In this document: one piece after another, positions 53,219-62,303 of the stretch | Layout of the letters: the number at the start of each line of letters is the position of its first letter | Position numbering within the stretch: position 1 is the stretch's first letter | Assembly (NCBI RefSeq): GCF_002934455.1 | Contig: NZ_PTIR01000002.1 | Location: forward strand, 434,001 to 498,000 | Origin: Trinickia symbiotica | GTDB lineage: Bacteria; Pseudomonadota; Gammaproteobacteria; Burkholderiales; Burkholderiaceae | Direction of reading: 5' to 3' | Length of the DNA: 64,000 nt | The notes under the pieces: generated by a model | What the model was told of the DNA's origin: nothing | The model's database searches: none | What the model saw: the letters and a program-made list of their open reading frames with translations, nothing else | Position numbers and translations under genes: made by a program

Positions 53219-54673
53219 ATGCGCGACATCACGACCGAGACCGCGATCGAGCCAGACAAAGCGCACGAGCGCAAATTGACGATCACGCTATGGCTCGTCG
53301 CCACGGGGTTCTTCATGCAGACGCTCGATACCACGATCGTCAACACGGCCCTGCCCGCAATGGCGCGCAGTCTCGGCGAGTTGCCGTTGCGTATGCAATC
53401 GGTCGTCGTCGCCTACTCGCTGACGATGGCGCTGATGATCCCCGTCTCGGGCTTTCTCGCCGATCGCCTTGGCATGCGGCGCGTGTTCTTCGCCGCGATC
53501 CTCGTTTTCACCGTGGGGTCGCTCTTTTGCGCGAGCTCGCGCGCGCTTTGGCAGTTGGTCGCGTCGCGCGTGTTGCAAGGCGTCGGCGGCGCAATGCTGC
53601 TGCCTGTCGGGCGCCTCGCGATTCTGCGCACGTTTCCGCGCGAGCGATACCTGGCGGCGCTCAGCTTCGTTGCCATCCCGGGTCTCGTCGGCCCGCTGAT
53701 CGGCCCGACGCTCGGCGGCTGGCTGACCGACGTCGCTTCGTGGCATTGGGTCTTTCTGATCAATGTGCCGGTCGGCGTCGTCGGCTGCGCGGCCACGGCG
53801 CTCTTCATGCTCGGCGAGCCATTGCCTTCGGCCGGCGGCTTCGACATCAAAGGCTATGCGATGCTCGCGCTGGCGATGCTTGCGCTCACGGTCGCGCTCG
53901 ATGGTCTCGCGGAGCTCGGGCTCCAGCATGCCATCGTCCTGGTGCTGCTTATCTTTGCGTTCGCTTGCCTGACGGGGTACGCATTGCACGCCGCGCGCAG
54001 CGAGGAGCCGCTGTTCTCGCTCGACCTGTTTCAGATCCCGACTTTTCGGGTCGGCCTCCTCGGAAACCTCTTCGCGCGCATCGGCAGCGGGGCGATGCCG
54101 TACCTGCTGCCGCTTCTGCTCCAGGTGAGCCTCGGCTATTCGCCGTTTCACGCGGGCCTGATGATGTTGCCGGCCGCCGCTGCCGGCATGGCGTCGAAGC
54201 GCATCGTCGTCGAACTCATTACCCGGTATGGATACCGCTCCGTGCTGCTCGTCAACACGGTGATCGTCGGCCTGACGATGGCGAGCTTCGCGCTCGTCGC
54301 GCCAAACCAGCCCATTTGGGTGCATATCGTGCAGTTTGCGATCTTCGGCGGTTTCAATTCGATGCAGTTCACCGCCATGAACACGCTCACGCTGAAGGAC
54401 CTCGGCACCGGCGGGGCCAGCAGCGGCAACAGCTTATTTTCGCTGGCGCAGATGCTCTCGATGAGCCTCGGCGTCACCGTGGCCGGCGCGCTGCTCGGCA
54501 CCTTTACGTCGTTGTTCGGCCATCAATCGTCCAATCAAACGCTCGTGGCGTTTCATGCGACGTACGCATGCGTCGGCGTCATCACCGCGTCTTCGGCCTG
54601 GATCTTCGCGCAGCTCGCACCCGATACGCGCGGGGTCAGCGGCCACGGCGAAGCGCATATCGGAGAGGATTGA
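53219..54673 (+). CDS. DHA2-family MFS exporter (MdtD/EmrB type)
   Basis: 484 residues with 14 predicted spans, the DHA2 layout. Signatures are TGFFMQTLDTTIVNTALPAM at span 1, GFLADRLGMRRVFFAAILVF, and SRVLQGVGGAMLLPVGRLAI. It resembles MdtD, a drug/H+ antiporter of unproven substrate. The upstream 93 bp hold no clear promoter match. A HAD phosphatase gene follows 92 bp downstream. Confidence 0.9.
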   Translation: MRDITTETAIEPDKAHERKLTITLWLVATGFFMQTLDTTIVNTALPAMARSLGELPLRMQSVVVAYSLTMALMIPVSGFLADRLGMRRVFFAAILVFTVGSLFCASSRALWQLVASRVLQGVGGAMLLPVGRLAILRTFPRERYLAALSFVAIPGLVGPLIGPTLGGWLTDVASWHWVFLINVPVGVVGCAATALFMLGEPLPSAGGFDIKGYAMLALAMLALTVALDGLAELGLQHAIVLVLLIFAFACLTGYALHAARSEEPLFSLDLFQIPTFRVGLLGNLFARIGSGAMPYLLPLLLQVSLGYSPFHAGLMMLPAAAAGMASKRIVVELITRYGYRSVLLVNTVIVGLTMASFALVAPNQPIWVHIVQFAIFGGFNSMQFTAMNTLTLKDLGTGGASSGNSLFSLAQMLSMSLGVTVAGALLGTFTSLFGHQSSNQTLVAFHATYACVGVITASSAWIFAQLAPDTRGVSGHGEAHIGED

Positions 54674-54765
54674 GCCGCGCGGTACGCACGTTGCTGCACA
54701 GTCCCGACATCACGAATCGACGCCTGAAGGCGTTGAGCGAACCTGAGCAAGAGGATCACCCACCT

Positions 54766-55440
54766 ATGCGCATCGAGACATCGTTTCTTTTCGACCTCGA
54801 CGGTACGCTCGTCGACAGCGTCTATCAGCATGTGCTCGCCTGGAAGGAGGCGCTCGACTCGGAGGGCATCGATCTTTCCGTCTGGCGCATTCACCGCAAG
54901 ATCGGCATGAGCGGAGGTCTCTTCGTCAACCAGCTCCTGCGCGAAACGCACGATCAATTCAACGAGGATCGAGTCGAGCGTCTGCGCGTCGCCCACACTG
55001 CGGCCTATCAACGCCTCCGTAGCGACGTGAAGCCGCTGCCGGGCGCGATCTCGCTGCTCGACGCGCTGACGCGGGCAAACATTCGATGGGCGATCGCGAC
55101 GAGCGGGCGGATGGAAACGGCGAAGTTCAACCTCGAAGCGCTCGGCGTCGACCCGCAAACCGCCGTCGTCGTCACGCGCGATCAAGTCAAGCACGCGAAG
55201 CCCGACCCCGATCTCTTTCTCGCGGCTGCCGATCGGTTAGGTGTGCCGATCGAGCATACGGTCGTGGTCGGTGACAGCGTCTGGGACATGCTGGCGGCGC
55301 GTCGATGCCGGGCGCTCGGCGTGGGACTGCTCTCGGGAGGCTATGGAACCGACGAGCTCGAGAAGGCGGGGGCCCTGCGCGTCTATGAAGACCCCGCCGA
55401 CCTCCTCTCTCATCTCGACGAAGTCGCGGCTAGGCCATAG
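54766..55440 (+). CDS. HAD-family hydrolase (beta-phosphoglucomutase/phosphoglycolate phosphatase type)
   Basis: 224 residues. Motif I is FLFDLDGTLVDS with the nucleophile Asp10 and Asp12; motif II is IATSGRMETAKFNL; Lys of motif III in DQVKHAKPDPDLF; and motif IV GDSVWDMLAARRC. The helical cap between motifs I and II marks a C1-type HAD. It removes phosphate from a small metabolite; the substrate is open. The start is the ATG at 54766; the longer open frame upstream is a reading of the MFS gene in another frame. Confidence 0.9.
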   Translation: MRIETSFLFDLDGTLVDSVYQHVLAWKEALDSEGIDLSVWRIHRKIGMSGGLFVNQLLRETHDQFNEDRVERLRVAHTAAYQRLRSDVKPLPGAISLLDALTRANIRWAIATSGRMETAKFNLEALGVDPQTAVVVTRDQVKHAKPDPDLFLAAADRLGVPIEHTVVVGDSVWDMLAARRCRALGVGLLSGGYGTDELEKAGALRVYEDPADLLSHLDEVAARP

Positions 55441-55476
55441 CGGATTGCGCTCCGCTTTCGCGAGCGAAGCACGACG

Positions 55477-58266
55477 TCAGCCGCCGATCAGTTTCAAGCC
55501 GGCGGGCAGCGTCTCGCCGAAAACGCGCACCGAGTCGGCGTCGTCGAGTTCGACGACCTCGCTGACCATCCGCACCCATCGCGGCGGCGCATTCGCCGCC
55601 TGCAACCGGCGTGCGACGGTCTCTCGGACTTCGAGCGGCAGGTCTCGGGCCCGGTCGCCCGTCACGCGAGCGATCTGAAGCGCGGCAAAGACGGCCGATT
55701 CGACCTTCTTCCAATCGAGCGCCAAAATCGCGTCCAGCCATCGCGTCGCGACTGCCGGCGGCACGACGCCATGCGCACTGCCATAGAACGGTCGACGCGT
55801 GCCGATCCGTCCGATCGCCCACCACTGCTGCTGATTCTCCGAGGGCTTTCGAAGTCGGTCGAGCAGCCGCTCCGCCATGTCGATCTTGCGCTCGACCGGT
55901 ATTCGCTCGAGCGATGCGGAAACGAGGACCATGTCGGCATGGCCGACCTTCGCGGGATCGAACGGCAGCTTGCGTCGCTTCATGTTGGCCGGATCGAGAT
56001 AAGCCATCGCATCGAGCAACTGCAGTTGCGCCTCTTCGCCGAGGCCGCCCGCCGCGCGGCGCCAAAGCGTCCACCATTCGGACCAGACGCGGCCGTCGTT
56101 GACGTATTGAATGCCGTCGTCGAAGAGCGACCAGAGTTGATCGACGCGCCAATCGTCGAGCGGATAACCGAAACCGGGGCGAATGCAGTACCCGGCCAGA
56201 TTGAGCCATATCCGCTCATGGTCCGCGGAGCGCCGCCGCCGGCGCGCGCGCTCCCAAAGCGCACCGAACATCTCGCGAAGCAACGCGCTGTCCCAACTTT
56301 CGCGCGGCCCGAGCAGTTCCTCGAGCCGCGAGCGCAACCGCTTCGTTTCCTTTGGATCGACGCCGGCCGCGCGCGCGCCGAACGCTCGATCGATAGGCGC
56401 GATCGCCGCTTCCAGCGACGAATGCGCCGCCGTTTCAGACGCGGACGCGGCCTCCGCACCGAGTTCGCCCTGCCGTAATTGAAACTCGAGGAGCCATCGT
56501 TGCCCGGGGTCGTCGGCGCCGACGCAATGCATCTCGAGGGTGCCCACCTCGGTGAGCGAGGTCGCGAGCTTGACCGGCGTTTCGCGCGCCCCGCCCGTCC
56601 CCTTCGGCTGCACGACGGTCGCGATCGGCGGCAAGCGCACGAAGTCCCCCGTCGAGAGATCGACGAGCTCGCCATGCCGATAGGCCGTATCGGCCGCGGT
56701 CGAAACCAGATGGAAACGCACGGGGTGCCCGAGCCGCAGCGCAAAGAGCCGATCCTCGAGACGCACCTCGTGCCCCTCCTCGGTCCCCCTTGGCAAAAGA
56801 CAGACACCGCGCTTCACGTCGCCGTCCTCGTCGAGCACGAGCATGTAGCTGCGCGGCGACCCACCGCCGATCCTTGGCGCAAATCCTTTGCGTGCGAGGC
56901 TATAGGCAACGGCGCCGCGCGCGACGGCCACATCGGGATGATCGTTGCGCAGGACGTGCAACGGCCGTTGGCGCCATGCGCCGATGGTGTCGGCGAGACG
57001 GTCCGCCAGCAGCCGGCTCCGAAAGACGCCGCCATTGAGCAACAACGTATCCGGCATGGCCGCGGCCGCGCCCGCGTGCTCCGGCACATTCAACGCTTCG
57101 CGCGAAGGTCCGTCGAAGCGACTCAAGAACGCAGCGATGTGTCGCGTGATGGCCGGGTCAGCGGCATAAGGCAACCCGAACTCGACGATCGCGCCTCGCG
57201 CGCGACGAGGCGTTTCGCCTGGCTCGACGACGGGGAAAAATCCGTCGACGACGACGCGCTCCGCTTCCTCTCGGTCAAGCTCGGCCGTTCGTGCTCCGCC
57301 GACGAGTCTCGCTCCGGCGGAAAGCAGCGTGATGGCGACCGAGTCGCGCGCGTCGTCCGACAGGAGCTGCTCCTTTGCCGCTCGACACCGCTCGACGAGC
57401 TGCGAGAGGCTCGCCGCCGACAAGCGCGTATCGCCCGAGGCAATGCGCGTTTCGACGAGGCGCGCGAGCGCGAGATCCATGTTGTCGCCGCCGAGCATCA
57501 GATGGTTGCCCACGCCGATGCGCGTCAATTGCGGCTCGCCGTTGTCGAACTGCACTTTAATGAGCGTGAGATCGGTCGTGCCGCCGCCGACATCGCAAAT
57601 GAGCACCAGTCGCGTCCCGGCAAGCTCCTCTTTCAGCGTCGCGCGATGACGGAACAGCCAGTCGTAGAACGCGGCCTGAGGCTCTTCGAGCAGGCGCAGA
57701 TCAGGCAGCTTCGCGATCCGCGCCGCTTCGAGCGTAAGCGCGCGTGCGCCGTCGTCAAACGACGCGGGCACCGTGAGCACGACATCCTGCTGCTCGAGCG
57801 GAGCGTGCGCAAAGCGGTGATTCCAGGCGCGGCGCAGATGAGCCAGGTAGCTGGCGCTCGCCGTGACGGGCGATACCTTGCCAACTTCGTCGCCGGCGCC
57901 CCAAGGCAGAATCGGCGCGAGACGATCGACTGAAGCATGCGAGAGCCAGCTTTTCGCGCTCGCGACGATGCGGCCCGGCACCTGCGCGCCGAGCGCCCGG
58001 GCGAGCTGGCCGATGACGGCCGGCGGCTCGGCGCCGATCCCGTCGTCTTGCCCGGCGCGCGTCCATGGCAATTGCAGGTCGCCCTCATGGAGCTCGCCGG
58101 GGGCCGGGTGATATCGCACCGACGGCAGGAGCGGCCGCGCGCCGACTTCACCGAGACTTACGAGCTGGTCGACGTCGAAGACACGAATGTTTTCCGATCC
58201 CGCCTCGACATAGGCGAGGACCGTGTTGCTCGTGCCGAGGTCGATGCCGACCGTGTATTGCTTCAT
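55477..58266 (-). CDS. Hsp70-family protein with DUF3731 C-terminal extension
   Basis: 929 residues. The ATPase domain (1 to ~480) has phosphate loop 1 VGIDLGTSNTVLAYV, loop 2 CDVGGGTTDLTLIKV, the adenosine motif DTLLLNGGVFRSRLL, and GGDNMDLALARLV. Residues after ~600 carry the family-specific tail, with WSLFDDGIQYVNDGRVWSEW and YLDPANMKRRKLPFDP, in place of a substrate-binding domain. It begins 5 bp after the stop of the first Hsp70 gene and forms an operon with it and DUF2760. Partner proteins (DnaJ, GrpE) are not encoded nearby. Likely a chaperone or ATP-driven switch of unknown client. Confidence 0.88.
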   Translation of the reverse strand: MKQYTVGIDLGTSNTVLAYVEAGSENIRVFDVDQLVSLGEVGARPLLPSVRYHPAPGELHEGDLQLPWTRAGQDDGIGAEPPAVIGQLARALGAQVPGRIVASAKSWLSHASVDRLAPILPWGAGDEVGKVSPVTASASYLAHLRRAWNHRFAHAPLEQQDVVLTVPASFDDGARALTLEAARIAKLPDLRLLEEPQAAFYDWLFRHRATLKEELAGTRLVLICDVGGGTTDLTLIKVQFDNGEPQLTRIGVGNHLMLGGDNMDLALARLVETRIASGDTRLSAASLSQLVERCRAAKEQLLSDDARDSVAITLLSAGARLVGGARTAELDREEAERVVVDGFFPVVEPGETPRRARGAIVEFGLPYAADPAITRHIAAFLSRFDGPSREALNVPEHAGAAAAMPDTLLLNGGVFRSRLLADRLADTIGAWRQRPLHVLRNDHPDVAVARGAVAYSLARKGFAPRIGGGSPRSYMLVLDEDGDVKRGVCLLPRGTEEGHEVRLEDRLFALRLGHPVRFHLVSTAADTAYRHGELVDLSTGDFVRLPPIATVVQPKGTGGARETPVKLATSLTEVGTLEMHCVGADDPGQRWLLEFQLRQGELGAEAASASETAAHSSLEAAIAPIDRAFGARAAGVDPKETKRLRSRLEELLGPRESWDSALLREMFGALWERARRRRRSADHERIWLNLAGYCIRPGFGYPLDDWRVDQLWSLFDDGIQYVNDGRVWSEWWTLWRRAAGGLGEEAQLQLLDAMAYLDPANMKRRKLPFDPAKVGHADMVLVSASLERIPVERKIDMAERLLDRLRKPSENQQQWWAIGRIGTRRPFYGSAHGVVPPAVATRWLDAILALDWKKVESAVFAALQIARVTGDRARDLPLEVRETVARRLQAANAPPRWVRMVSEVVELDDADSVRVFGETLPAGLKLIGG

Positions 58267-58271
58267 CGAAT

Positions 58272-60119
58272 TCAGCCGACGGCCCCTCCGCGCACATCGA
58301 ACTCGACCTTCCACCGCTCGTCGGTCCCGCGCGGGATCGCTTCGAGCTCGAGCGTCCCCGATTCGGTGACGCGCGCATGAAGCTTGACCGGGATGACTTC
58401 GCCGGCCGTGCGCCCTTGCGCCGGCAGTGTCGCCTCGATCGCGTCGAGCTCCTGCAACTCGTCCGCCGACCACGCTTCGAGCATGGAGCCGACCTGATCC
58501 TGGCGGCGCACCGACGAGCCGAAAAACCGGAAATGAACAGGCTCCCCGACGACGAGACCGAACTCTTGCGCCGGCAAGTCCGCGTCCGTGCCTTCCTCCA
58601 TGCCGAACGGCGCAACGCAAAGCGCTTGGATCGGCGGCTCGATGCCAGGAACGGCCGGCATCGCCGATTCGACGCCGACATAGTACGAACGCGCGGTGCC
58701 GCCGCGGATCCGCACGCCTTTGCCGCGCTTCACATAGCCGTAATAAGCCGCGCCGCGCGCGACGGCAAGGTCGAAATCCGCACCTGAGAGAAGACGCGCA
58801 GGCGCGGAGCCTTCGGCGGCGAGCCAACCGTTCAGCGCCTGCATGATCCGCTCGACCAACAGCGGCGACTTGAAGACGCCGCCATTGAAGAGAACGGCGG
58901 TCGGATGCAGAAAGCTCACCCCTTCTATGCGCGCCTCGTTCGAGCCGTCGAGTTCGGCGAGCGCGCCGACCTGCCGGCCAAGAAAGGCGGCGAGATGCCT
59001 CGTGATGCCCGCGTCCTGCGCATAAGGCAGGCCGAGCCGTGTCAAGCCCGCCCTCGGCCGATTGATCGGTCTCGCCGAAACGTCGACTTGCGGAAAAAAG
59101 CCTTCGAGAATCGTTTGCGTCAGTTCGTCGCGCGTGAGCTCGGTCCGGATCGAGCCGCCGATCAGCTTCGAGCCGCGGCTCGGCACCACGAGCGGCGCGA
59201 CGTCCGTATCGGTCGACGTCAGCAGCGTCTCCTTCGCCGAGCGGCAGGCGTAGGTGAGTGCGCGCAATTGCCACGCGTCGGCCTGCGTGCCTTGCGCGGC
59301 CAGCTTGCGTGCTACGACGTGCGCGAGCGCAAGGTCCATGTTGTCGCCGCCGAGCAGAATATGGTCGCCGACCGCGACGCGATGCAGCTCGAGATTGCCC
59401 TCGCGCTCGACGACGGCGATCAGCGACAAATCCGTTGTGCCGCCGCCGACATCGACGACGAGGATGATGTCGCCTACTCGCACCTCTTTACGCCACGCCC
59501 CCGCGCTTTTTTGGATCCAGCTATAGAGCGCCGCTTGCGGTTCTTCCAGCAGCGTCGCTCGGCTATAACCGGCGGCCTCGGCGGCCTCCGCCGTCAACTC
59601 CCTCGCGGCCGGGTCGAACGATGCCGGAATCGTCACGGTGATGGCCTGCTCGGCGAATGGCGCGTCGGGGTGCGCATAGTCCCAAGCCTCGCGCAGATGC
59701 GTGAGATAGCGGACGGAACTCTCGAGCGGCGACGTGCGCGCGACCTCGGGCGGCGCGTCGCTCGGCAAAATGGCGGCGCGGCGGTCCACGCCGGGATGGC
59801 ACAACCAGCTCTTCGCGCTGGAAACGAGCCGAATCGGCGTGCCGGCTCCCCGGCTGCGTGCCATTTCGCCGACGATGAAATCCCGCGCCGAAGTCCACGG
59901 CAGTGCGAGATCGCCCGGCGTCAATTCGCTTTCATGCGGGAGATAGAGGAAGGACGGCAGCAAATCGAGGGCTTCGAGCGCCCCCGGGCCGACCAGTTGC
60001 ATGACGGGCATGACGTCCTGGCTCGTCTTCTCGCCGTCGCTCGCGGAGAGATCGACGTAGGAAAGCGCGCAATGCGTCGTGCCGAGATCGATGCCGATCG
60101 AATAGCGCGGCTCGCTCAT
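58272..60119 (-). CDS. Hsp70-family protein (DnaK-like)
   Basis: 615 residues. Loop 1 is SIGIDLGTTHCALSYVDLS, loop 2 VVDVGGGTTDLSLIAVV, adenosine motif TAVLFNGGVFKSPLL. The ATPase domain ends near 480 and a beta-rich C-terminal domain follows (HARVTESGTLELEAIPRG), shorter than the DnaK lid. Its ATG overlaps the DUF2760 stop (ATGA), and the next Hsp70 starts 5 bp after its stop, so all three should be produced together. It is distinct from housekeeping DnaK, which lies with dnaJ/grpE elsewhere. Confidence 0.9.
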   Translation of the reverse strand: MSEPRYSIGIDLGTTHCALSYVDLSASDGEKTSQDVMPVMQLVGPGALEALDLLPSFLYLPHESELTPGDLALPWTSARDFIVGEMARSRGAGTPIRLVSSAKSWLCHPGVDRRAAILPSDAPPEVARTSPLESSVRYLTHLREAWDYAHPDAPFAEQAITVTIPASFDPAARELTAEAAEAAGYSRATLLEEPQAALYSWIQKSAGAWRKEVRVGDIILVVDVGGGTTDLSLIAVVEREGNLELHRVAVGDHILLGGDNMDLALAHVVARKLAAQGTQADAWQLRALTYACRSAKETLLTSTDTDVAPLVVPSRGSKLIGGSIRTELTRDELTQTILEGFFPQVDVSARPINRPRAGLTRLGLPYAQDAGITRHLAAFLGRQVGALAELDGSNEARIEGVSFLHPTAVLFNGGVFKSPLLVERIMQALNGWLAAEGSAPARLLSGADFDLAVARGAAYYGYVKRGKGVRIRGGTARSYYVGVESAMPAVPGIEPPIQALCVAPFGMEEGTDADLPAQEFGLVVGEPVHFRFFGSSVRRQDQVGSMLEAWSADELQELDAIEATLPAQGRTAGEVIPVKLHARVTESGTLELEAIPRGTDERWKVEFDVRGGAVG

Positions 60120-60670
60120 AGCTCGATCTCCGCGGGCGCGATCACGGTCGCGTCGTGACTACCCGTCAGCTTCGGCAGCCGGACGTCCTCGACCCGCCAC
60201 CCACGATGGCTGATGCTGCCGCTGAACGGCGGCTTGCCGACAACGTTGCCCGTGAGCCGGATTGCCTTGGCATCGAAGTTCTCGGCCAACGTCACGCGAC
60301 TGCCCTCGGCCTCTTCGCGCACTGGGCGAATCGTGAAATGCTCGCGCAGCGCCTTGCGGCAGCCTTCATGCACGAGCCTCGCCGCTGCGCCAATGTCCGC
60401 ATCCCCGTAGCTGCCGATGTCCTCCTCGACGAAATCGATCAAGCGCGCCTCGCGCTGGAGAAGTCCCAATAGCTGAAGCGCCGCGTCCGGGCCCGTATCC
60501 TTGATCACGGGCGCGGCAGCGGTCGGGGCTTGGGGCGCCGCGGCGACGGGCGCGGCGCCTTCCCGCAGGCGGAGCACGCCGGCCGCGAACTCACGATCGG
60601 CGAGGATGGTAAAAAACGTGCCGATCGCGAGAGACAATCGACTGAAAAACGAAACGTTCGTTTCGGGCAT
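60116..60670 (-). CDS. DUF2760-family protein
   Basis: 184 residues. An N-terminal hydrophobic helix (VSFFSRLSLAIGTFFTILAD) may associate with the membrane. The rest has ALQLLGLLQREARLIDFVEE, IGAAARLVHEGCRKALREHF and SISHRGWRVEDVRLPKLTGS, all family blocks. AGGAG stands 9 nt before the ATG. DUF2760 genes are regularly found before the Hsp70 pair; a membrane recruiter for the chaperones is a fair guess but untested. Confidence 0.82.
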   Translation of the reverse strand: MPETNVSFFSRLSLAIGTFFTILADREFAAGVLRLREGAAPVAAAPQAPTAAAPVIKDTGPDAALQLLGLLQREARLIDFVEEDIGSYGDADIGAAARLVHEGCRKALREHFTIRPVREEAEGSRVTLAENFDAKAIRLTGNVVGKPPFSGSISHRGWRVEDVRLPKLTGSHDATVIAPAEIEL

Positions 60671-60886
60671 GAGCAGTGGCTCCTTTGAGCTCGCTTGAAC
60701 GACGAATTGACTTTCCCCTCCTCGGCATCGATGGCCGGCAAAGGGAACAAAAAGGGTCGGATGGCCGATACGTGATCGGCGCTCAGCCAACCTGCGCAGA
60801 CGACATTTTGCTTCAGGTGAGCCTTCGGAGCCCAGTTGCGCTCATTCGCGAGGCATACTCGATACAGTGATGACGATGGATTGGCG

Positions 60887-61456
60887 CTAGACGCCGGCCT
60901 TGGCCAGAATGACGATCGAAATGCCCAGCGCCGCCTGCTCCGCATCCTCGTTGCGATAGGAGTGCGCGACATGGCCGGGGAACGCGAGCACGTCCCCGGC
61001 GACGAGCGAGTGCCGTTCACCCGCGACGAACACAGTCACCGTGCCCGACAAGCAGGTGAAATATTCGCGCGTGCCAGGCAGATGTGGCGTACCGCGCATT
61101 GAGGCACCAGGCGCGAACGCCATCGTATCGAGTATGCCGTCCGGCACGGGCTCGGGCACGAGGGGCCGGACCGTCAGGCCGGTACGGCGATTCGATGCCG
61201 GCACTTCGCTGGCCGCCCATTTCCGTACCTTCGCGCGAGGCGATGCCAGTAACTCGTCTATGGGCGCCGCAAGCGCCCCCGCGACCTTCATCAGTACGGC
61301 GAGCGATGGATTGCCCTCGCCCGACTCCAGGTTCGCTATCGTCGATCGAGGCAACCCTGAGACTTTCGCGAGAGCGTCCTGCGTCAGCGAACGCGCATGT
61401 CGCAAGGCCACGAGATTGCGGGCGAGATGGTGAGCAGCCTGTTCTACTTCGTCCAT
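60887..61456 (-). CDS. XRE-family regulator with cupin domain
   Basis: 189 residues. HTH: ALRHARSLTQDALAKVSGLP with RSTIANLESGEGNPSLAV. Cupin: GTREYFTCLSGTVTVFVAGE and VAGDVLAFPGHVAHSYRN. It is divergent from the SDR-QueA pair with 121 bp between and is their probable regulator. Two short inverted repeats in that gap (61488-61501 and 61538-61554) are candidate sites. Same general class as the regulator at 3286. Confidence 0.88.
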   Translation of the reverse strand: MDEVEQAAHHLARNLVALRHARSLTQDALAKVSGLPRSTIANLESGEGNPSLAVLMKVAGALAAPIDELLASPRAKVRKWAASEVPASNRRTGLTVRPLVPEPVPDGILDTMAFAPGASMRGTPHLPGTREYFTCLSGTVTVFVAGERHSLVAGDVLAFPGHVAHSYRNEDAEQAALGISIVILAKAGV

Positions 61457-61537
61457 CGTATCGAGTATCCGACAAGGTTTTGGACATCACGCTGGAGCGT
61501 GTACGGCCGTGTGGCCATTATCGGTCATACGGAAACC

Positions 61538-61554
61538 GCCGGTTGTGCACCGGC
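61538..61554. promoter_or_regulatory. Inverted repeat GCCGGT-N5-ACCGGC upstream of the SDR gene
   Basis: Perfect 6-bp arms at 61538-61543 and 61549-61554, ending 23 bp before the SDR start codon. It may be an operator for the XRE-cupin regulator or a leader hairpin. Confidence 0.4.
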
Positions 61555-61577
61555 AGAACCTGGACGAGGAGAACATC

Positions 61578-62303
61578 ATGGATCAACCGTTCAGCCTTGA
61601 AGGCATACGCGCCGCGATCACCGGGGGCACGTCCGGACTCGGCCTTGCCCTCGTCGATGAGCTTTCAGCGCGCGGAGCGCGAGTGGCCTTCGTCGCGAGG
61701 GACGCCGGGCGCGTCGCATCTGTGGCTGGCGAACGCCCGTACGCGACGGGCTTCGCGGCCGACGTCTCACGCAAAGACGACATCTATCCGCTCGCGATGC
61801 AAATCACCGGCGTGCTTGGCGGCGTCGATGTGCTCGTGAACAATGCATCGTCGCTCGGTCCCGTGCCGCTCGCGTTGCTTGGCGATACCGATTGCGAGGA
61901 CCTCGAAGTGGCCATTGCCACAAACCTGCTTGGACCATTCCGTCTGACGAAGGCGCTTTTAGGCGCGCTCGCCGCCGCAGCGCGCGAGCGAGGCGGCGCA
62001 ATAGTGCTGAATGTATCGAGCGACGCGGCCGTCGAGCCGTACCCGACTTGGGGCGCCTATGGCGCGACGAAGGCCGCGCTTCGCCACATGAGCCGCATCT
62101 GGGACGAGGAACTGCGTGCCGACCGCATTCGCGTGCTTTCGCTCGATCCCGGCGATATGAATACGCCGTTCCACGCACTTGCGGTGCCTGACGCGGACAT
62201 CGCGACGCTAAAGCGCCCAGCCGACGCGGCACGCGAATTTGCCGACGCGATCGCATCGACGCTCGAGGAAATGCGTCACCTGCCCGTCAAAGGAGAAATG
62301 TGA
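61578..62303 (+). CDS. Short-chain dehydrogenase/reductase
   Basis: 241 residues. The Rossmann motif is AAITGGTSGLGLALVDEL (TGxxxGxG). The NNAS motif and the catalytic Ser (NVSSDAAVEPYPTW), Tyr and Lys (GAYGATKAALRHM) are all present. The proton-relay Asn is in IATNLLGPFRLTKALL. It reduces or oxidises a carbonyl/alcohol with NAD(P). GAGGAG lies 6 nt before the ATG. Its stop overlaps the GTG start of the QueA-like gene (GTGA), indicating coupled translation and a shared pathway. Confidence 0.9.
   Translation: MDQPFSLEGIRAAITGGTSGLGLALVDELSARGARVAFVARDAGRVASVAGERPYATGFAADVSRKDDIYPLAMQITGVLGGVDVLVNNASSLGPVPLALLGDTDCEDLEVAIATNLLGPFRLTKALLGALAAAARERGGAIVLNVSSDAAVEPYPTWGAYGATKAALRHMSRIWDEELRADRIRVLSLDPGDMNTPFHALAVPDADIATLKRPADAAREFADAIASTLEEMRHLPVKGEM

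Noticed and set aside
53140-54765. N-terminal extension of the HAD phosphatase through the MFS gene
   Set aside because: It is another frame of the MFS exporter. HAD motif I lies 9 residues after the ATG at 54766.
58267-59274. N-terminal extension of the second Hsp70 to a 1265-residue protein
   Set aside because: The upstream part is an alternative frame of the first Hsp70. The conserved Hsp70 start (VGIDLGTSNT) and gene boundary place the real start at 58266.
61488-61501. CACGC-TGGA-GCGTG inverted repeat before the SDR gene as a second operator
   Set aside because: Five-bp arms differ from the other repeat in the gap, so there is no shared motif to support a common regulator.
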